NCBI GenBank assembly: GCA_032358165.1
Contig: JAALGY010000033.1
Location: forward strand, 1,674,001 to 1,738,000
Length of the DNA: 64,000 nt
Origin: Diplosphaera chodatii
Taxonomy: Eukaryota > Chlorophyta > Trebouxiophyceae > Prasiolales > Stichococcaceae
Direction of reading: 5' to 3'
The position numbers and the translations under genes are program-made. Positions 44,874 through 58,301 of the stretch are shown here, one piece after another (position 1 is the stretch's first letter; the number at the start of each line of letters is the position of its first letter). The notes beneath the pieces are model-generated. The model searched no databases and was not told the origin of the DNA. It saw only the letters and a program-made list of their open reading frames with translations.

Positions 44874-47800
44874 TCACTCATCAGAGTCGCTGGTCGCTGC
44901 GGACGCTCCGCGGTTGCCGACCACCTCCAGCAGCCTGTATACCTGGGGCACCGCCTGCACCTCTGGAGCAGCTGCCCCGCTGCCGCTTGCTGCATCGACT
45001 GACCACGTGCCGACGATGCTGGAGAGCACGCTGCCGCTCGACGTGCCTGAGGCCTCGTCGCCAAGGGCAGTCGGCCAGTCGAGGGGCGGAAGTGGCTTGG
45101 AGGCTGTGGGGAGGGTGTCGCCGCGGGAGGGCGACAGGTGCGCTGGATCCGTGGCAGTGGCTCTGGCCTGCCGCTGCATGCGGCTGCAGTACTGCATCAT
45201 CGCCTCCATCACCTGCGGGACGGGTGCCCCAGGTCGTCACAAGCCCTCCTTCGTGTACCCTCCTCAGGTGCAGCAGAAAATCACTCAAACATGGCAGGGC
45301 AATGCAAACTTGAGGCTGCTGCCACGAAGTTTGCAGGCATCGTGTGCGACTGTGCCAAGTCACCTGCAGCGCCAGCGGCGCGTGGGGCTTGGACAGGCGC
45401 CTGGCCAGCGGCTGCAGCAGCGCAGCGGTCAGCGAGGCGGGCGGCGGCAGCCGCGGGGGCGAGGCCACCGGCAGCAGGAAGGCCTCCCGCAGCAGCAGCA
45501 GCGCCGGGGGGCGGCAGCCGTCCTGGCCCCTGTCCAGCGCCTCCAGCAGCCGCTGCACCGTCGCCATCGCAAACCTGCGCAGCCGCAGGCGCAAAGCAGC
45601 ACACTTTCACCCTGTGGGCGAGACCACATGTGGCTGACTGGTGTGCACACGGAAGCCCGGACCTCAGCTTCCAGCAACCCAGCTGTCAACCTCCCCTGCG
45701 CTCGAATGCCTGAGTAGGACCATGGGCGCGCACGTGACTGGAGGGCGCCGGCGGCTTGGGAGCGCCTCAAGTACCGGCTGCCCACCTGGGGAAGAAGGCC
45801 GCTGCGAGGGGCGCCGCCAGCAGCGCCGCCTGCTGGTCCAGCCCCAGCACCGCTTCGCCCCCCAGCCTGCGCAGCGCGGCCGCCAGCTGGGGCAGCGCCA
45901 GCGCCGCCGCCGCGGCGGCGTGCGCCTCCAGGCACGCCTGCAGTCCACCCGCTGCTCATGCCACGACAGCCAACCGTGCCCTTGCAGCGTGTGGTCGGTC
46001 CCAGTGGACGGTGCACCGGCCGTCGCCTGCGCGCAGGCCCGGGTGTGCACACCTGGGCGGCGGGCTCCGCACGGTGCGCCATCAGCCACGGCGCGCAGGT
46101 CGCGAGCGACAGCGCCAGCTGCGCCGCGGGCTCGCCCAGCAGGGCGCCGGTGCGGGCGCCCAGCGGCGGCGCCGCCGCCAGCGCGCGGACGGTGAGCGGC
46201 CCCGCCGCCGCGGCCGCCGCCGCCCGCGCCGCCTGCTGCTCCAGCGCGACGTGCTGCGCCAGCTGCGTCAGGACCTGCGGCCAACGAGGCGGCCTGGCGC
46301 TGACCTGTCCAGCCTTTGATTGCAGGGGCCTGGGCAGGACACTGATTGCTGTGACAGCCCGCGCAGGCGGACGATGGCAGCAGCGCATGCCAGACGCTGT
46401 GTCCTGGCCCCCCACAGCGCCGCACCTGCACGGTGGCGGGCTGCGTGGCGGGCTGCAGCATGCCCTTGGCCAGCAGCTGCTGCACGGCGACCGGCGGCTG
46501 CGCGGCGCTGTTGCGCACCAGCAGGAGCGCCCCCAGCGCCCACAGCCGCCCCTGCGCCCCCGAGCGCTGCAAGTGCACGACAGGTCGATCAGCTGCCATT
46601 CAAGCCACTTGTCGTGACCTTGAGGTCATGCACAGACCATCGGCTGCTGATGAAGCCGGCCGTTGACCTGCCAGGTTTGCGGTTGAGAACAGCTCAGCCT
46701 GGGCCTTCAGGCCTTGGGATCACCTGCAACAGCGGGCCGCTGGCGCTGCCGTCGCGCGCGGTGCCTGCCGCCAGCAGCACTGAATGCGTCCATGGGTCCG
46801 CCAGATCCACACGCGCCAGCACCTGTTCGGAAGCCAGCCTGTCTGGTTGCAAGCACACCATCTTGCTGCTGCCGGGCAACACGAAGCGTGGCAGCGGGCA
46901 TGATGCAGTTGGGAGGTGGAGGGGGCGGGGCCCCACCTTGCTGAACAGGTCGAGCGCCGCAGCGTGGAGGTGCACCCACGGCACATCCAGCAGCACCAGG
47001 GCGGCCAGGAACAGCTGCGGGAACAGCGCCAGCCGCCCCGCGGGCGTCGCCTCCACCAGCTCCTGCGCAGCAGGTGGGGAGATGGGCGTCGACAGGCAGA
47101 GGAAGCGGCGCGGCCACGGACACAATCAAGACCCGCTTGCCCCTGCTGGATGCTTGTCGGCAGCTGGTAGAGTGTCAGCTCGGCATGGTGGCCAGCCCGG
47201 GGCGCTGCTTTGCACGTTGACACTGTGCTTTCCAACCCCGCCATGGCAGGCAGGCCTCAGCCGAGCGAGAGAACAACTGGCAGCAGGGGTGGCGCCGGCG
47301 GCAGCGCACCCCCAGGGTGACGATGATGTCGATGGCGACCAGGAGGTCGGCGGGCGGGGGGGCCGGCGCCCGCAGCCGCGCCTCCAGCGCCCCCAGCAGC
47401 CGCGCGCACGCCCCCTGCTCCAGCGCCGGCCGCAGCGCCCTGTACACCTGCGGCCACGAGTTTTGTGCCCTGAGTGCCGGTGCTGCACTGAAGGTGGCTG
47501 CATCTGGCGCTCAGCAGGCACGAGCATGGTGTGACATGAATCGTGGGTCAAGCAAATGGGCAAGCCTGCCAATCCTGATGCTTGTAACTGGTGCCAATGA
47601 CCAGTCACAACCGCTGAAGGGTCACGGACTTGACAGGAGGCAGCCCGCAGGTCAGTCACCTGGTGCGAGCGGGAGGCGAAGTGCGGGGAGGTGGCGGCCA
47701 GCGCCCAGTGCAGCGCGTGCGCGGCCCACTGCACCCTCAGCCCGGCTTCGAAAGGCAGCGCCGCCAGCAGCGCCGCCACCTGCAGCATTTCCTGAGGACA

Positions 47801-50800
47801 TTGGGAATGCACAGCGGTCCAGTGGGCCAAGAGGCACTGCTGACTGCGTTGCCGGCAAATGGCCACAGTGCGAGGACGACTCCAGACATGGTGGTCCACG
47901 GATGCCGGGGCCTCCCAGCCGCCCACCGCGGTGGCGACGGAGCGCTCGGAGGGGGCGCGCGGGGCGGCCGGGGTGGCGGCCTCGCGCGGCCACAGCGGCC
48001 CACCGCCCAGCGCCTGCAGCTCCGCCAGCAGCCCCGCCGCCGCCTCGTACTCCGCCACCATGCCGCCTGCGCCCCCGCCCCGGTGGTTCACGTCACACCA
48101 CCATGTAGCATGCTCAAGGCCACACGAAGAACCTGTTTTCCTCCACAGCCAATCACTCCAGGCCGGTGCACTGTCGCCTCCTGCTCACCAGAGCCGCGCT
48201 GCAGCTGCAGCTGCGGGAGGGACAGCGCGGCGACCAGGTGAGCCGCCAGCTGCACCGCCAGCGCACTCGCGGGCCGCCGCGCGCTGTCGCCCTGCAGCGC
48301 ACGGCCCCTCCAGTGTCGGTAGGCATACCCGGGTGCGCAAGGGACAACACCCTGTTGAGCTGGCAGGGCGGCAGCGGCCGCGCCTGCAGCAGCGCCAGGT
48401 GCGCCAGCAGCGGCGCGTGGCCCCGCACGGGGCCCTCGTGCTCCAGCACCGCCTCCACCGCCAGCGCCAGGGCGAACTCGGCGCGCGACACCCGGCTCGG
48501 CGGCCTGCAGAGGGGTGCAGCGGCAGTCACGCTCCCTGCCCAGCAACGCACCGTGAAGGCGGGCGTCAGTGCAATACGAAGGCTGCTGTTCCCTCAGTCG
48601 GGGGCCAAGTCCGGAGCAGCGCAACTGATTTGGTCAGTGACAACTCACTCTGGCACTTCAGCGGCGGGCTTGGCAGCGCTGGCGGGGGTGCCGGGGTCCA
48701 GCCCGAAAGCGCTGCCGCCTCCCGGCGAGGAGCGCCTGAGCTGCGCTGAGCCGGGGGTCGGCGGCATGCCCGCATGCTCCGCCAGCTCTGGCGGCCCAGA
48801 GTCCTTCCTGCATTGGCACACAGAGGCAGCTTGTGGGGGAGGCACACCCATAAACACGATGCGGCATCTCGACCAGCAGCAACAGCACCACACAGCACGC
48901 AGCCTGACAAAACGTGCCAACTGCCCAGGGCTCGACGATGTTGTTCTCAACGAAACTACTTGCATGCCAGCAGGCGGGGACGCACGTGTGCAGCGCGCCG
49001 AAGCGGGCGGAGATGGACGACGAGGCGCGGGAGATGCTGAGGGACGGCCGCCTGGAGGATGCCGGCTCCGGAAAGGGGGACGGCTCCGGCGGTGGCGGCT
49101 GCGGCCAGCGCGGCTGGTCCGAGAACACCAGCACCTGCAGTGCCACCTGCTCCCCTCAAGGTGCCGTCTGCAGGTGTAGCTACATCTCAATAGGACCTGA
49201 AGGCAGCCAGGGATGGACAAGGTAGTCGTGCCTGCTGTTCTGCATCGGCTCCTGCTGCTGCTGCTCGTGGGGCTGGTGCTGGGGGCGGGTCCTCAGCTTC
49301 ATACAGAAGGCGCGCGGCCTCCATGACCAGGTGGTCGATCGTCTGCTGCGCCGCAGCGCGCGCCAGGTACAGCACGACGCGCTTGGCGACTGTCAGGTAC
49401 GTCTCCACAACCCTGGCATCCTGTGCGTTGCGAATGAGAGGTGAGAACAGCAGGGCCGGGTGGCCGGCAGCTGAGCACGACACTGGCTTGCAACAGGCAG
49501 CGGCCGGCACCTGCGCTGCGCCGGAACCATTGCACTCTTGGTCTCCGCGTGCGATGAGGAAGTCGAGCACAGGCACCACGTTGCGGCGGTTGAGCGCCAC
49601 ATTAGTCCAGAGTTGCTCTACCTGCATGCACGCAGTTGAGACCCCTCAGCAAGGCGTTCAACCTCACAGGGATGTCAACCCGGCTGCTTCAAAATACATG
49701 CCGCAAGTGAGCAACCAGCAGGCTGGGCATGTACCTGGCGCGGGAAGGCATTGGCGTGCCGCAGCGTCACATAGTACATGCTCTTCAGCAGCCGCTCACT
49801 CCAGTTGCCTGCAGGGTGGCAAGCGGCCAGGAAACTCAGCACTGGGCGCGACACCCAGGTGGACAGGGGACTTCACGTGGCATGATAGGCACATTGAGGC
49901 GAGGCGGCACCCTCCCAGCGGGCCGCAAAGGACAGGTTGTCCATCCAGGGCGCCAGCGCCGCCAGCACGGCGTGCTGGTGCACCGCCGCACTGGAGTGCA
50001 GCTGCCGCGTCATCACCTCCACGCACAGCAGCTCCGTCATCTCCGGGTGTTCCCTGCAAGCAGCGGGATCCTTGCGCATCAGCCTGCGGCAGACTCTGCG
50101 ACTGAGGCGTATGGACACCGGAATCGCCCAGCAGCTGGCGCACGGCATGACCTTCTGCACACCTGGCCAGGCGGGCTGACAGCGCCAGCTGGAACCGGTG
50201 GTACGACTCCTGCAGGCTGCCCACCAGCACCTGCACAGGCGCCCCAGCAGACGTTGGTGGCCTGCACGCATCCACGTGCCTTTTACACATTGACACACAC
50301 ATGGCGGTGGGGCAGCCCACCTGGGGCAGGCCGCCGCCGGCGTCGATGGCGTCCGCACCACTCACAGGCAGGCTCCACACACCGGAGCCGTCGGCGGGGC
50401 CCAGCCCAGTATCAGGCGTCCGTGGCGTGACGGCAGACCGCCAGAAGCGCTCTGACAGCAGCTGCAGCAGGTGCAGCGCGTCCTCCCGCACGCTTTGCTC
50501 CTGCCATGTGTGAGGTCGAGCCTCGTGTGCATGCACGAGCTTTGGATCATGTGGGAGGGTTTCCTGACATGGCTAAACAGCAGCACTGCGGCTGGGAAGC
50601 AGGCAGCCAACAAGCACCTGGTCGACGAGTTTGTACAGCACCAGCGCCAGCAGCACATGTGGCCGGAAGTCTATGTCGTGCTGCGCATACACCTCCAGCA
50701 CCGCCTGCGGATGGGTCAAGTTATTTCCTGGGGCTCAGGTACCATGTGCTGTACTGCGCCAACCCTGTGCTACGTCCCTCTGCATGATCATTACCTGAAA

Positions 50801-53800
50801 GTATGCGCTTGCAATGGCGGGGTTGGCAGAGTAGCACTGGTCGACGAACAGGTCGCTGACGCCCTCAGCATTACCCCGCAGCAGGTTGCACAGCGCAGCG
50901 ACGGCCACCTTCAACTTTTGCGGTGGCACATCCTCCAGGGTGTCCGCCTGGACAGCCAGTCAAATGGCCTCAGGTCAATGCTCGGAGGCAAGGTTGCAGG
51001 GCGCACAAACAACGACACAGCTGCAAGCGATCGCACGCACACCTGAGCAGGGGTTGTGCGTGCTGCCAGCATGTGGTGCACCCAGGCCAGCGGCCTGCCC
51101 TGTAGTGTGCGCGCGTCCCCATCAAAGGCAGGGCCCTGTAGACATCCACCGATGTTCTGAAGACACATCCATGAGGTGGATACATGCCAGCGTGCAGCTG
51201 ATGGCATGTGTCTCCGCATGACAAGCAAGGCCATCCTGGGACCGTCCGACACCAGAACGCAGCACAGCACCAGCAGCAGGGCGGCCATAGAGGCGTGGGC
51301 GGCGTGCTCCAGCAGCTCCACGGAGGTGAGCAGCTCCTGCTCCAGGGTGCGCTGGGCGTCGCCCTCCTTGACCCGCGCCACCGCGGCGAGAATGCCCCGC
51401 CGCACCTCCCCCTTGTAGCTGCCTGCACCGCGGAGCAGGGTGCGCGCCTCGGGACCGTGTATCAAGGTAGAACTGCCATCGCAGCACCTGGTTGCTGCCG
51501 CGTGTCTGGCCTGCCTATCCATTGACATCGTGCAACCTGTGTCGCCACGTCCCTGGTGCTCATCTACATCTGTGCGTCCCTGGTGGCAGCCATGTGCTCA
51601 CCTGACTTCATGCCTGGGCTGGCGTCCATGCTCCACTCAGAGAAAAGACTGAACAGCTGGCTGCGCATGCTGGCTGGGTAGGCGGCGGGCATTCCCTCTG
51701 CCAGCTCGACAGCTGCCACCCGCGCCACATCCGTCAGGCACAGCCGCTGCTGCTGCAGGTCTGCTGACACCTCTGCAGGCATCACACAGCGTTGCTTGCA
51801 TCACATGTGGGCAGAGCATATTTGTGAGATCCTGGTAAGCACTTCTGACGTGCGTCTGCTTGCCACATATCCTAGTGAATGTTGCTCTGCACTGTTTTCG
51901 CTGCCTTGCAGGGCCCAGCAAACCTGGATGGTCAAGTAGCTGCGCACCTGATGCCACTGACTTGAGGTAGCGGCACGAGGATGCTATGTGGTCCAGCACC
52001 ATGCTGCGTACCGATGCTTCCCTCTGCAGGGCGCCTGGTGGCAGGCTGCTGACAAGTAGCCGCAGCACATGGGCTATGGCAACTCTGATCTCGGAGTGTC
52101 GCATGCGCGTCTGCTTGCTCTGCATACAAGTGGCTGGCTTTAGATCGCAGGCTGGACATGTCCAGCTGCGTGACAACCACTGACTGTACTCGCACCGCTC
52201 GGAGGTATGCAGCATGCCGACATCAGGTACAGACCTTACGATCTGCTGTGCATTCCTCCTGCAGCGTTTTCAGCTCTTCAGGCAGGAGAACACAGTTGTC
52301 CAGGCTGCAGTGACCCAGCGCCACAACAGCCGCTGCCTGCTGCGCTTCGCTGCCGACCCTGCGTCAACATTCACAGCGCACAGTCGGAGAGCATTCAGTG
52401 TGCTGAACAGCTGTTGCCTGCCTGCCTTGCTGCAACACATTTCAGACTCCGAAACGGGGCGGCAGACTGCACGTGCACACCTGATGGACGTGAACAGCAT
52501 GCGGATGATGTCCTTGCTGCCAAACTCCTGAGCTTTTCTGCTGCTGTAGCGAGGACAGGCCACCAGGACGGTGACGAAGGCACGCGCCAGGTTCAGGCGC
52601 TCCCTGTCGGCCGCCAGCTCGCCAAGAGGCAGCATGGGCCGTGCACTGCTGTCCCGCCCCAGGACATTCTGCAAGCGCATTTGGCTCAGATCCGACTCTG
52701 ATCGAGGCAATACAGCAGCAGACTGCATGTTGCTGCTCATCACATTCGACCATGCAGCTGTGCCAGCCCACACCTGCAGGCGGGAGGCGATGTATTCGCA
52801 GGCTCGGCGGCAGGAGGCAGGGCATATTGCAGCCGCGCTGTGCGCCAGCTCTGCCAGAACCCGCACCCACCGCACATTGTCCTCAATGCTTGCCACCTGC
52901 GCCATGACCCGCTGCACAGCAGGAGGGTGGCAATCTTGGCTGCATGCCTGTGTAGCAACACCCCGGTGCAGATACCAGCTGCCAACAGCTTTGTGATGCC
53001 ATGATGCAGGCATCTGCACCGCATGACGGGGCAGTGGGTGCCGCATGCTCACGTTGAACGATGGTGGCACAGCGGAGGGCTGTCCTGCGGCAGCAGCAAG
53101 CGCCTGTCTTGTTGCCGCCCAGGGCTCAGTATCCCACCAGCAGCGTGCGGCAATGCTGTCCCCAAGCTGGTCGACCACATCGGCCATGTATGTGCCGCTC
53201 CCGCCTTGGAAAGGTGAGCCAGGCCCCAGGATGGATGTAGGAGTGTCCGCCCCGCCGCCTGGGCAAGCTTTGCAGCGTACAACTATGATTTGCGGCTTAA
53301 GAGCAGGGGGATCAGATCAGTCATGCTCACGAATGGCTTCTCAGGCGGAGACAGGGGCTGCCCACCAGTGATGCGGGAAGCTGAAGCAGGCACCCCAGAG
53401 CTGGTGCCCAATTGGTTGGCTGGGCCAGCCTCGTGCAGAATCTCATGCAGGCTGCGTGCCGCAAACAGCACCTTGATGCCGGCCTGCCGTACCTGCCACA
53501 ATTGAAGGAGTGCAACACCTGACATCCGAGCGTGGCACCACACATGGCGGTGCACAATGGGACGCACTACGTCTCACTGTATATTCACAGGGACAGATTG
53601 CCGAACTGAGACTGCATGATGCTGATGCGGTTTGGCAACTTCAGTGATGCTGGTGATGCATGGCCAAAAAAGCCCTAGACTTCTGAGAACAGCAGGTGCA
53701 CAGCATGAAGGTGTGTGAGCCAATTTCGGCCCATCCACACTGACGCATCAGGCAGGTCGCAGGCGGCGCAGAGAGTGCAACTCACCGCTGCGTCTGTGTG

Positions 53801-56800
53801 GCACAGGAGGCTGATGGCGAAACCCTCCACCCGGGCGATGTCCAGGCCTGGAGACGCAGCCGCCTCGCCGGGCGCCCCGCCGGCATCGCCGCCCGCCAGC
53901 AGGGCACGCCACTCATCCATGAGGTCCACCAGGATGCCTGCCACCCGCCACAACACCTGCGCATGCGACCAGGCAGCGACATCTGGCCAGCTTGAGAGGG
54001 CAGACAACTCGCAGCTGCAGGAGCGCAGCCCACAGTGCCAAAGCTGAGGGTGAAGTGTACAAGTGGAAGCGAACCAAGTGCAGCCTTTCCACAACCCTGT
54101 GCTGCAGCAGCACACCTCGGGGAAGTCGTCTGGGAGCCCAGCATATGCAGTGGCGAGTCCAGCGATCAGTGCGGAGCGTGCGGCTGGCATCGCATGCACA
54201 ATGCGCTTCAGGGCCGCCACCGCCTCCTGTCAGAATACAGAAGACCAGATACGATGCTGTACCAAAGGGATGCAATGACACATGTCTGGGAAGCCCACAA
54301 GCCTTCCATCCCATCCGCAAGCTGGGGCCTATGCACCATGACTTGCCTTGCGGACTGCGCCCTCGAGGTTGATGGAGTATGCTGCCAATTCCTCTGCCAT
54401 CTGCTCTGGTGAGGCCGCCCATGCTGATGGGATGACGAATGGGGCGCACTGCAGCCCCGCGACGCACGCGACCGGCAGGCCTGCATACTTGTCCTTGGCA
54501 CCCAGGTCTGCCAACCCCCTGCAGTCGGTGCTGAAGAGGCTCGAGGCGAGGAGGCTTGCCAACGACAGCATGGTCCTGACCTTGTTTGGCGCTGCACAAC
54601 TGCTGGCATGACAACTGCGAAGCACCCGGCCCATGGCTGCTCACCTTAAGCCGCTTACAAGGGTGAGGTTGCCAAAGACGCCATAGTAGAAGCTCATGGC
54701 CTTGTCCAACTGCGCAGCCAGGCGCTCCTGCAGCTGCGTGGCAGCGTGCGCCTCCAACGGGTGGCCCCCGTCACGCATAAAGCCCAGCAGCTGTGCGGAC
54801 GCCCTCGCCTGATCCGCCGCTGATGCCTTGTGCACATCCTGCCAGGTAAACAACCTGTTAGGGGACTGCCAGCAGAACTACATTGTCATTGATTACCTGT
54901 GCCTACCTATGCTGGGGATGCGTATGTCTGCAGCACCATCTGGCACATGACAGATGTGCATGGTGCCAGTCACCTTGGCACGGTCAAAGGTCGGGGGGCT
55001 GAGCACCACCGCCCGCAGCGAGCGCAGCCCAATGGTGCTCGTTTCGAGGTTGGTGGGCTCGTTCAGGACCTGCACCGCCAGCATCTCCAGGGCAAAGGCG
55101 GGCACGTGCCGGCTGACATCCACCAGCAGCTGCTGGATCAGTGCCTGCATACATGAGAAGACTGCGTCCTGGTGGGTGCCAAAGTCTGTGGTAAGTGCCA
55201 ACAACTGCAGGCCAGCATATCATGCCCAAGTGTATTGCTGTGCAGCATTTCAGTAGGCGCATCTAGTGGTGTGCATGTGCACTCGCCTGCTGCTCTGCTG
55301 ATGGGAAAGACGCCTTCTTCAGCTGCCCAATGATGCCCGACATGGCGCGTTTGAGCCACTTGAGCAGGTCTGAACTGGCAGTGGAGGGTGCAAAGCGCCG
55401 CAGATAGGTGGTGATGCACTGAGCCAGGCATCTCACAGCCGATGTCTTCACTGAGCGGTCCTACACAGGCAGACTTTCAGTGAAGATGAATTGACAAGGC
55501 CACTCCAGATCATACAGCTCATGGTGATGCCGTCCCTCCTGGGGGCGACAGTGCAAATTGCAAACCTTGGTGACCTTCTTCTCTGTTTCGCCGAGTGGGT
55601 TGAGTGACTGCAGCAGCCCTGTGAAGTCTCCCTGCAGTCCACCTTGCACGCTGAGATGCTGCTGTGAAATGCCATAGCACTGCACGAGGAAGCCTGCATG
55701 CACTTGCTTGCTGTTGACTATCGTGTCACCCGCAGCTGCTTGGAGAGGATGTCGACGAGGGCGTTGATGCCGTGCAGGAAGGCGGAGTCGGAGTCGAGGC
55801 ACAGCAGCTGCGTCTGCAGCGGCAGCGTGACTACCATGTGCTTGCTGCCCTTGGACTGCCAGCTGGCCACCGCTGAGCGCAGCATCGCCACGGACTGGTA
55901 CCACAGCGCCAGCGAGTTCACGTCGAGCTGCCCCGCCAGCGCCCTGAACAGAAACCTATGTGATCACCACCTCTCTGCCAGCATGCGCATGGCAGGTGTC
56001 ATGGTACGGCTGAAAACTGTCGTCATGTAGAGTGGGTTGAAAGACGTTGCTGTTGATGTTGAGTTTCCACGACCCACCTGGGCTCATCGACTGCAACGCT
56101 GTGCGCCAGCATCAGCGTCAGCATCTCCGCCAGCGCGTGCTGCACCTGGCTCTTCCGCACAGTGGCCACATGCTGCAGCGGGTTGAGTTTGTCCAGCACC
56201 TCCACCGCCTCGCGGATCTGGGCACCCAAGTAATGTGTTGCTGTTTGCCGACACATCAGGCTCCGCATATGTATACGTAGCATCAATTCCTCGCGTGCTG
56301 CCCAACTGTTGCCACAGGCATACAGCACATGGTACAGTAGGCCCTCAGGTCCTTCCCTTGCACACACGTGTAGCAAAGCACCTGGGTGCCGTTGCCAAGG
56401 GGCAGGCGGACGTGCTTCATGCCGCGGCATATCTGCAGGATCTCCTGGCGTGCCGTGGGCGAGTCGGAGCGCAGCCGTCCGACGCTGCCCGGGCCGGGCG
56501 CGTCGCACACCTCCCGCAGCAGCCGTGCCACAATAGGCCTCAGCCGCTGCTGCGACAGCGCGCCCAGCATTACCGCACAAGACTCCACCACCTGCAGGCG
56601 CACATCTGGCGTCCACACTGCCTTCACTTGTCATGATGGCCATACATCCTGCATGAGGCTTGGAGCATGCAGACCTCTGCAGTTGCTGGCCGAGTGCAGC
56701 ACGCGGCCCTCACCATCTTGTCACGGATTTTCACGAGCTCCTGGAAGCGGGGCTCGATGTAGCGCTCCGCATTGACGACCCAGTCGAAAGCAAGGCCCTC

Positions 56801-57477
56801 TAGTGCAGCCGCCTGCCGGTCTGTCAGCTTGCTGGCGCCTTGCTTCATCACCGCCAGCGCCGCCTCCAGAAAGATCGCTTCCACCGCGAGCTGCGCAAAG
56901 CAGGGTCAGAAGGCTTCGTGAAAGCTGGCCGCCAAGTGCACACACACTCCAGGTTGCCCTGCAAAGCCTTGGTATGGCAGCCGACAAATGAAGGCCGGAC
57001 TGACGCCACATCAACTCAGAATGCGAAGCTGACGGTGCCACACACAAGCAAGCCCACCCGCTTGCGCAGCACAAGGCCACTGGGCGGCCCAAAGTCGCTG
57101 CCCAGCTGCTGCGCCTGCGCCAGACCAGCCTTGCGCCAGGCCAGCAGCACCTCCACCAGCGGCTGCGTGGCGTTCTTCGCAGCCGCTGCCAGCCCATCCA
57201 GCACCTCATTCCAGCCCGCGTCCCGGCTGCCGTCGGCGAGCGCCTGGGTGACACCGGTGCCATGCTTGCGTTGCATGCAGCCAGCTTTGGTGCAAGGATA
57301 TTGGTAGGAGCATCTCCCCTGCGGTGATTCAGTCTGAACCCGTCGGCACCGGGCTGCAGCGCATTGCGAATGGCTCCGCACCTGAAGGTCCGCTGCATCC
57401 GCCCGTGCAGTTGCCCGGGTGCGAAACTCGTTCAGCAGCAGACCCACCACCGGGACATCCACATACTGCTCATCCAT
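44874..57477 (-). CDS. FRY: Furry/PAG1-type cell morphogenesis protein (large HEAT-like scaffold)
   Basis: A 12.6-kb, intron-rich gene for a giant alpha-helical scaffold. Furry, Tao3 and Mor2/PAG1 homologues bind NDR-family kinases with MOB proteins and control polarised growth and cell division. The ATG at 57477 starts MDEQYVDVPVVGLLLNEFR. N-terminal family blocks come in order: GWNEVLDGLAAAAKNATQPL and VEVLLAWRKAGL (about 57210-57120), VEAIFLEAALAVMK and LEGLAFDWVVNAERYIEPRF (56884-56710), SCAVMLGALSQQRLRPIVAR (about 56590-56520), LDKLNPLQHVATVRKSQVQH then ALAEMLTLMLAHSVAV (about 56200-56090), and LALWYQSVAMLRSAVASW (about 55920-55860). The rest is many helical-repeat exons without sharp motifs. 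The C-terminus (44874-45212) is Ser/Pro-rich and acidic, ending SAATSDSDE. A single gene is assumed because no internal promoter-like gap or start stands out; a split into two genes cannot be excluded. Confidence 0.78.
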
Positions 57478-58301
57478 CTAGTACAGTAGTGTCTCAGCTA
57501 CTGGCCGCAAGCCTGTGCAGCTCCAAGCTTGAGCACTCGCTGTTGCGTCAGGTGGCGGTGCCAAGCACACACTGGCTGACTCGATGCACATGTCTGCTCA
57601 TGCGCATGCAATCCAGGGTCAAACGTTCAGTCCATCGCGTGCTGTAGTCAACATTCAGCATTGCAACGGGTGCAGCTTGATCGTCCGCTGTGCATGCTGG
57701 TGATCAAAATGGTGCCAACAGCCATGTCCCTCAGGCACGACCAGCAATGCAGGAGCGATCAAGTGCAGCATATGCTGCGTGGCCGAGGCATGTGAACGAC
57801 ACAACGAGGCTCGGACTGTCGTAAAATATTCAACATTCCACCGGCCAGATCGACAAGGGAAGGAGTCTCGTCACTGGGATCGGCGTCACAGCTCTTATAC
57901 ACTAGCGACCGGTCCCTTTCAGCTACTATGTTCCCAGATGTCGATCAATCTGCAAGGGCTCATCCCCTTGCGCTTGCTTGTCCACTCGATTGGGACTCAG
58001 CCGATCGGAGGCCCCACTCCTTTCGTAGCAGTGGTTGCGTTTCCCCAGATGTGCACTCCCCCAATTGATCTGAAAGGTTCGGTTCTGGGTGGTAGATGGT
58101 GGTAGTTCACCCGGTTGCCCCTTCCTCGTGTCGGGACAGATCACGCCCGTTTCAGTGGAACGTCCGACTGGACGCGATGCCTCTCATTTGCAGGTCCAAC
58201 AGAAGAGCCCATTGGGAACCTTTGAACTGCACTGTCAGCTTTACTTTCATTTTCTTTCATGTACATGGTTGACCAAAGTCAGTTTCCTACATGACAATTG
58301 C
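57478..58301. promoter_or_regulatory. Divergent intergenic region Furry-like / phosphoesterase
   Basis: About 0.8 kb between divergent starts, somewhat more A/T-rich than the flanking exons. Only short ORFs. It probably contains both promoters. Confidence 0.4.
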
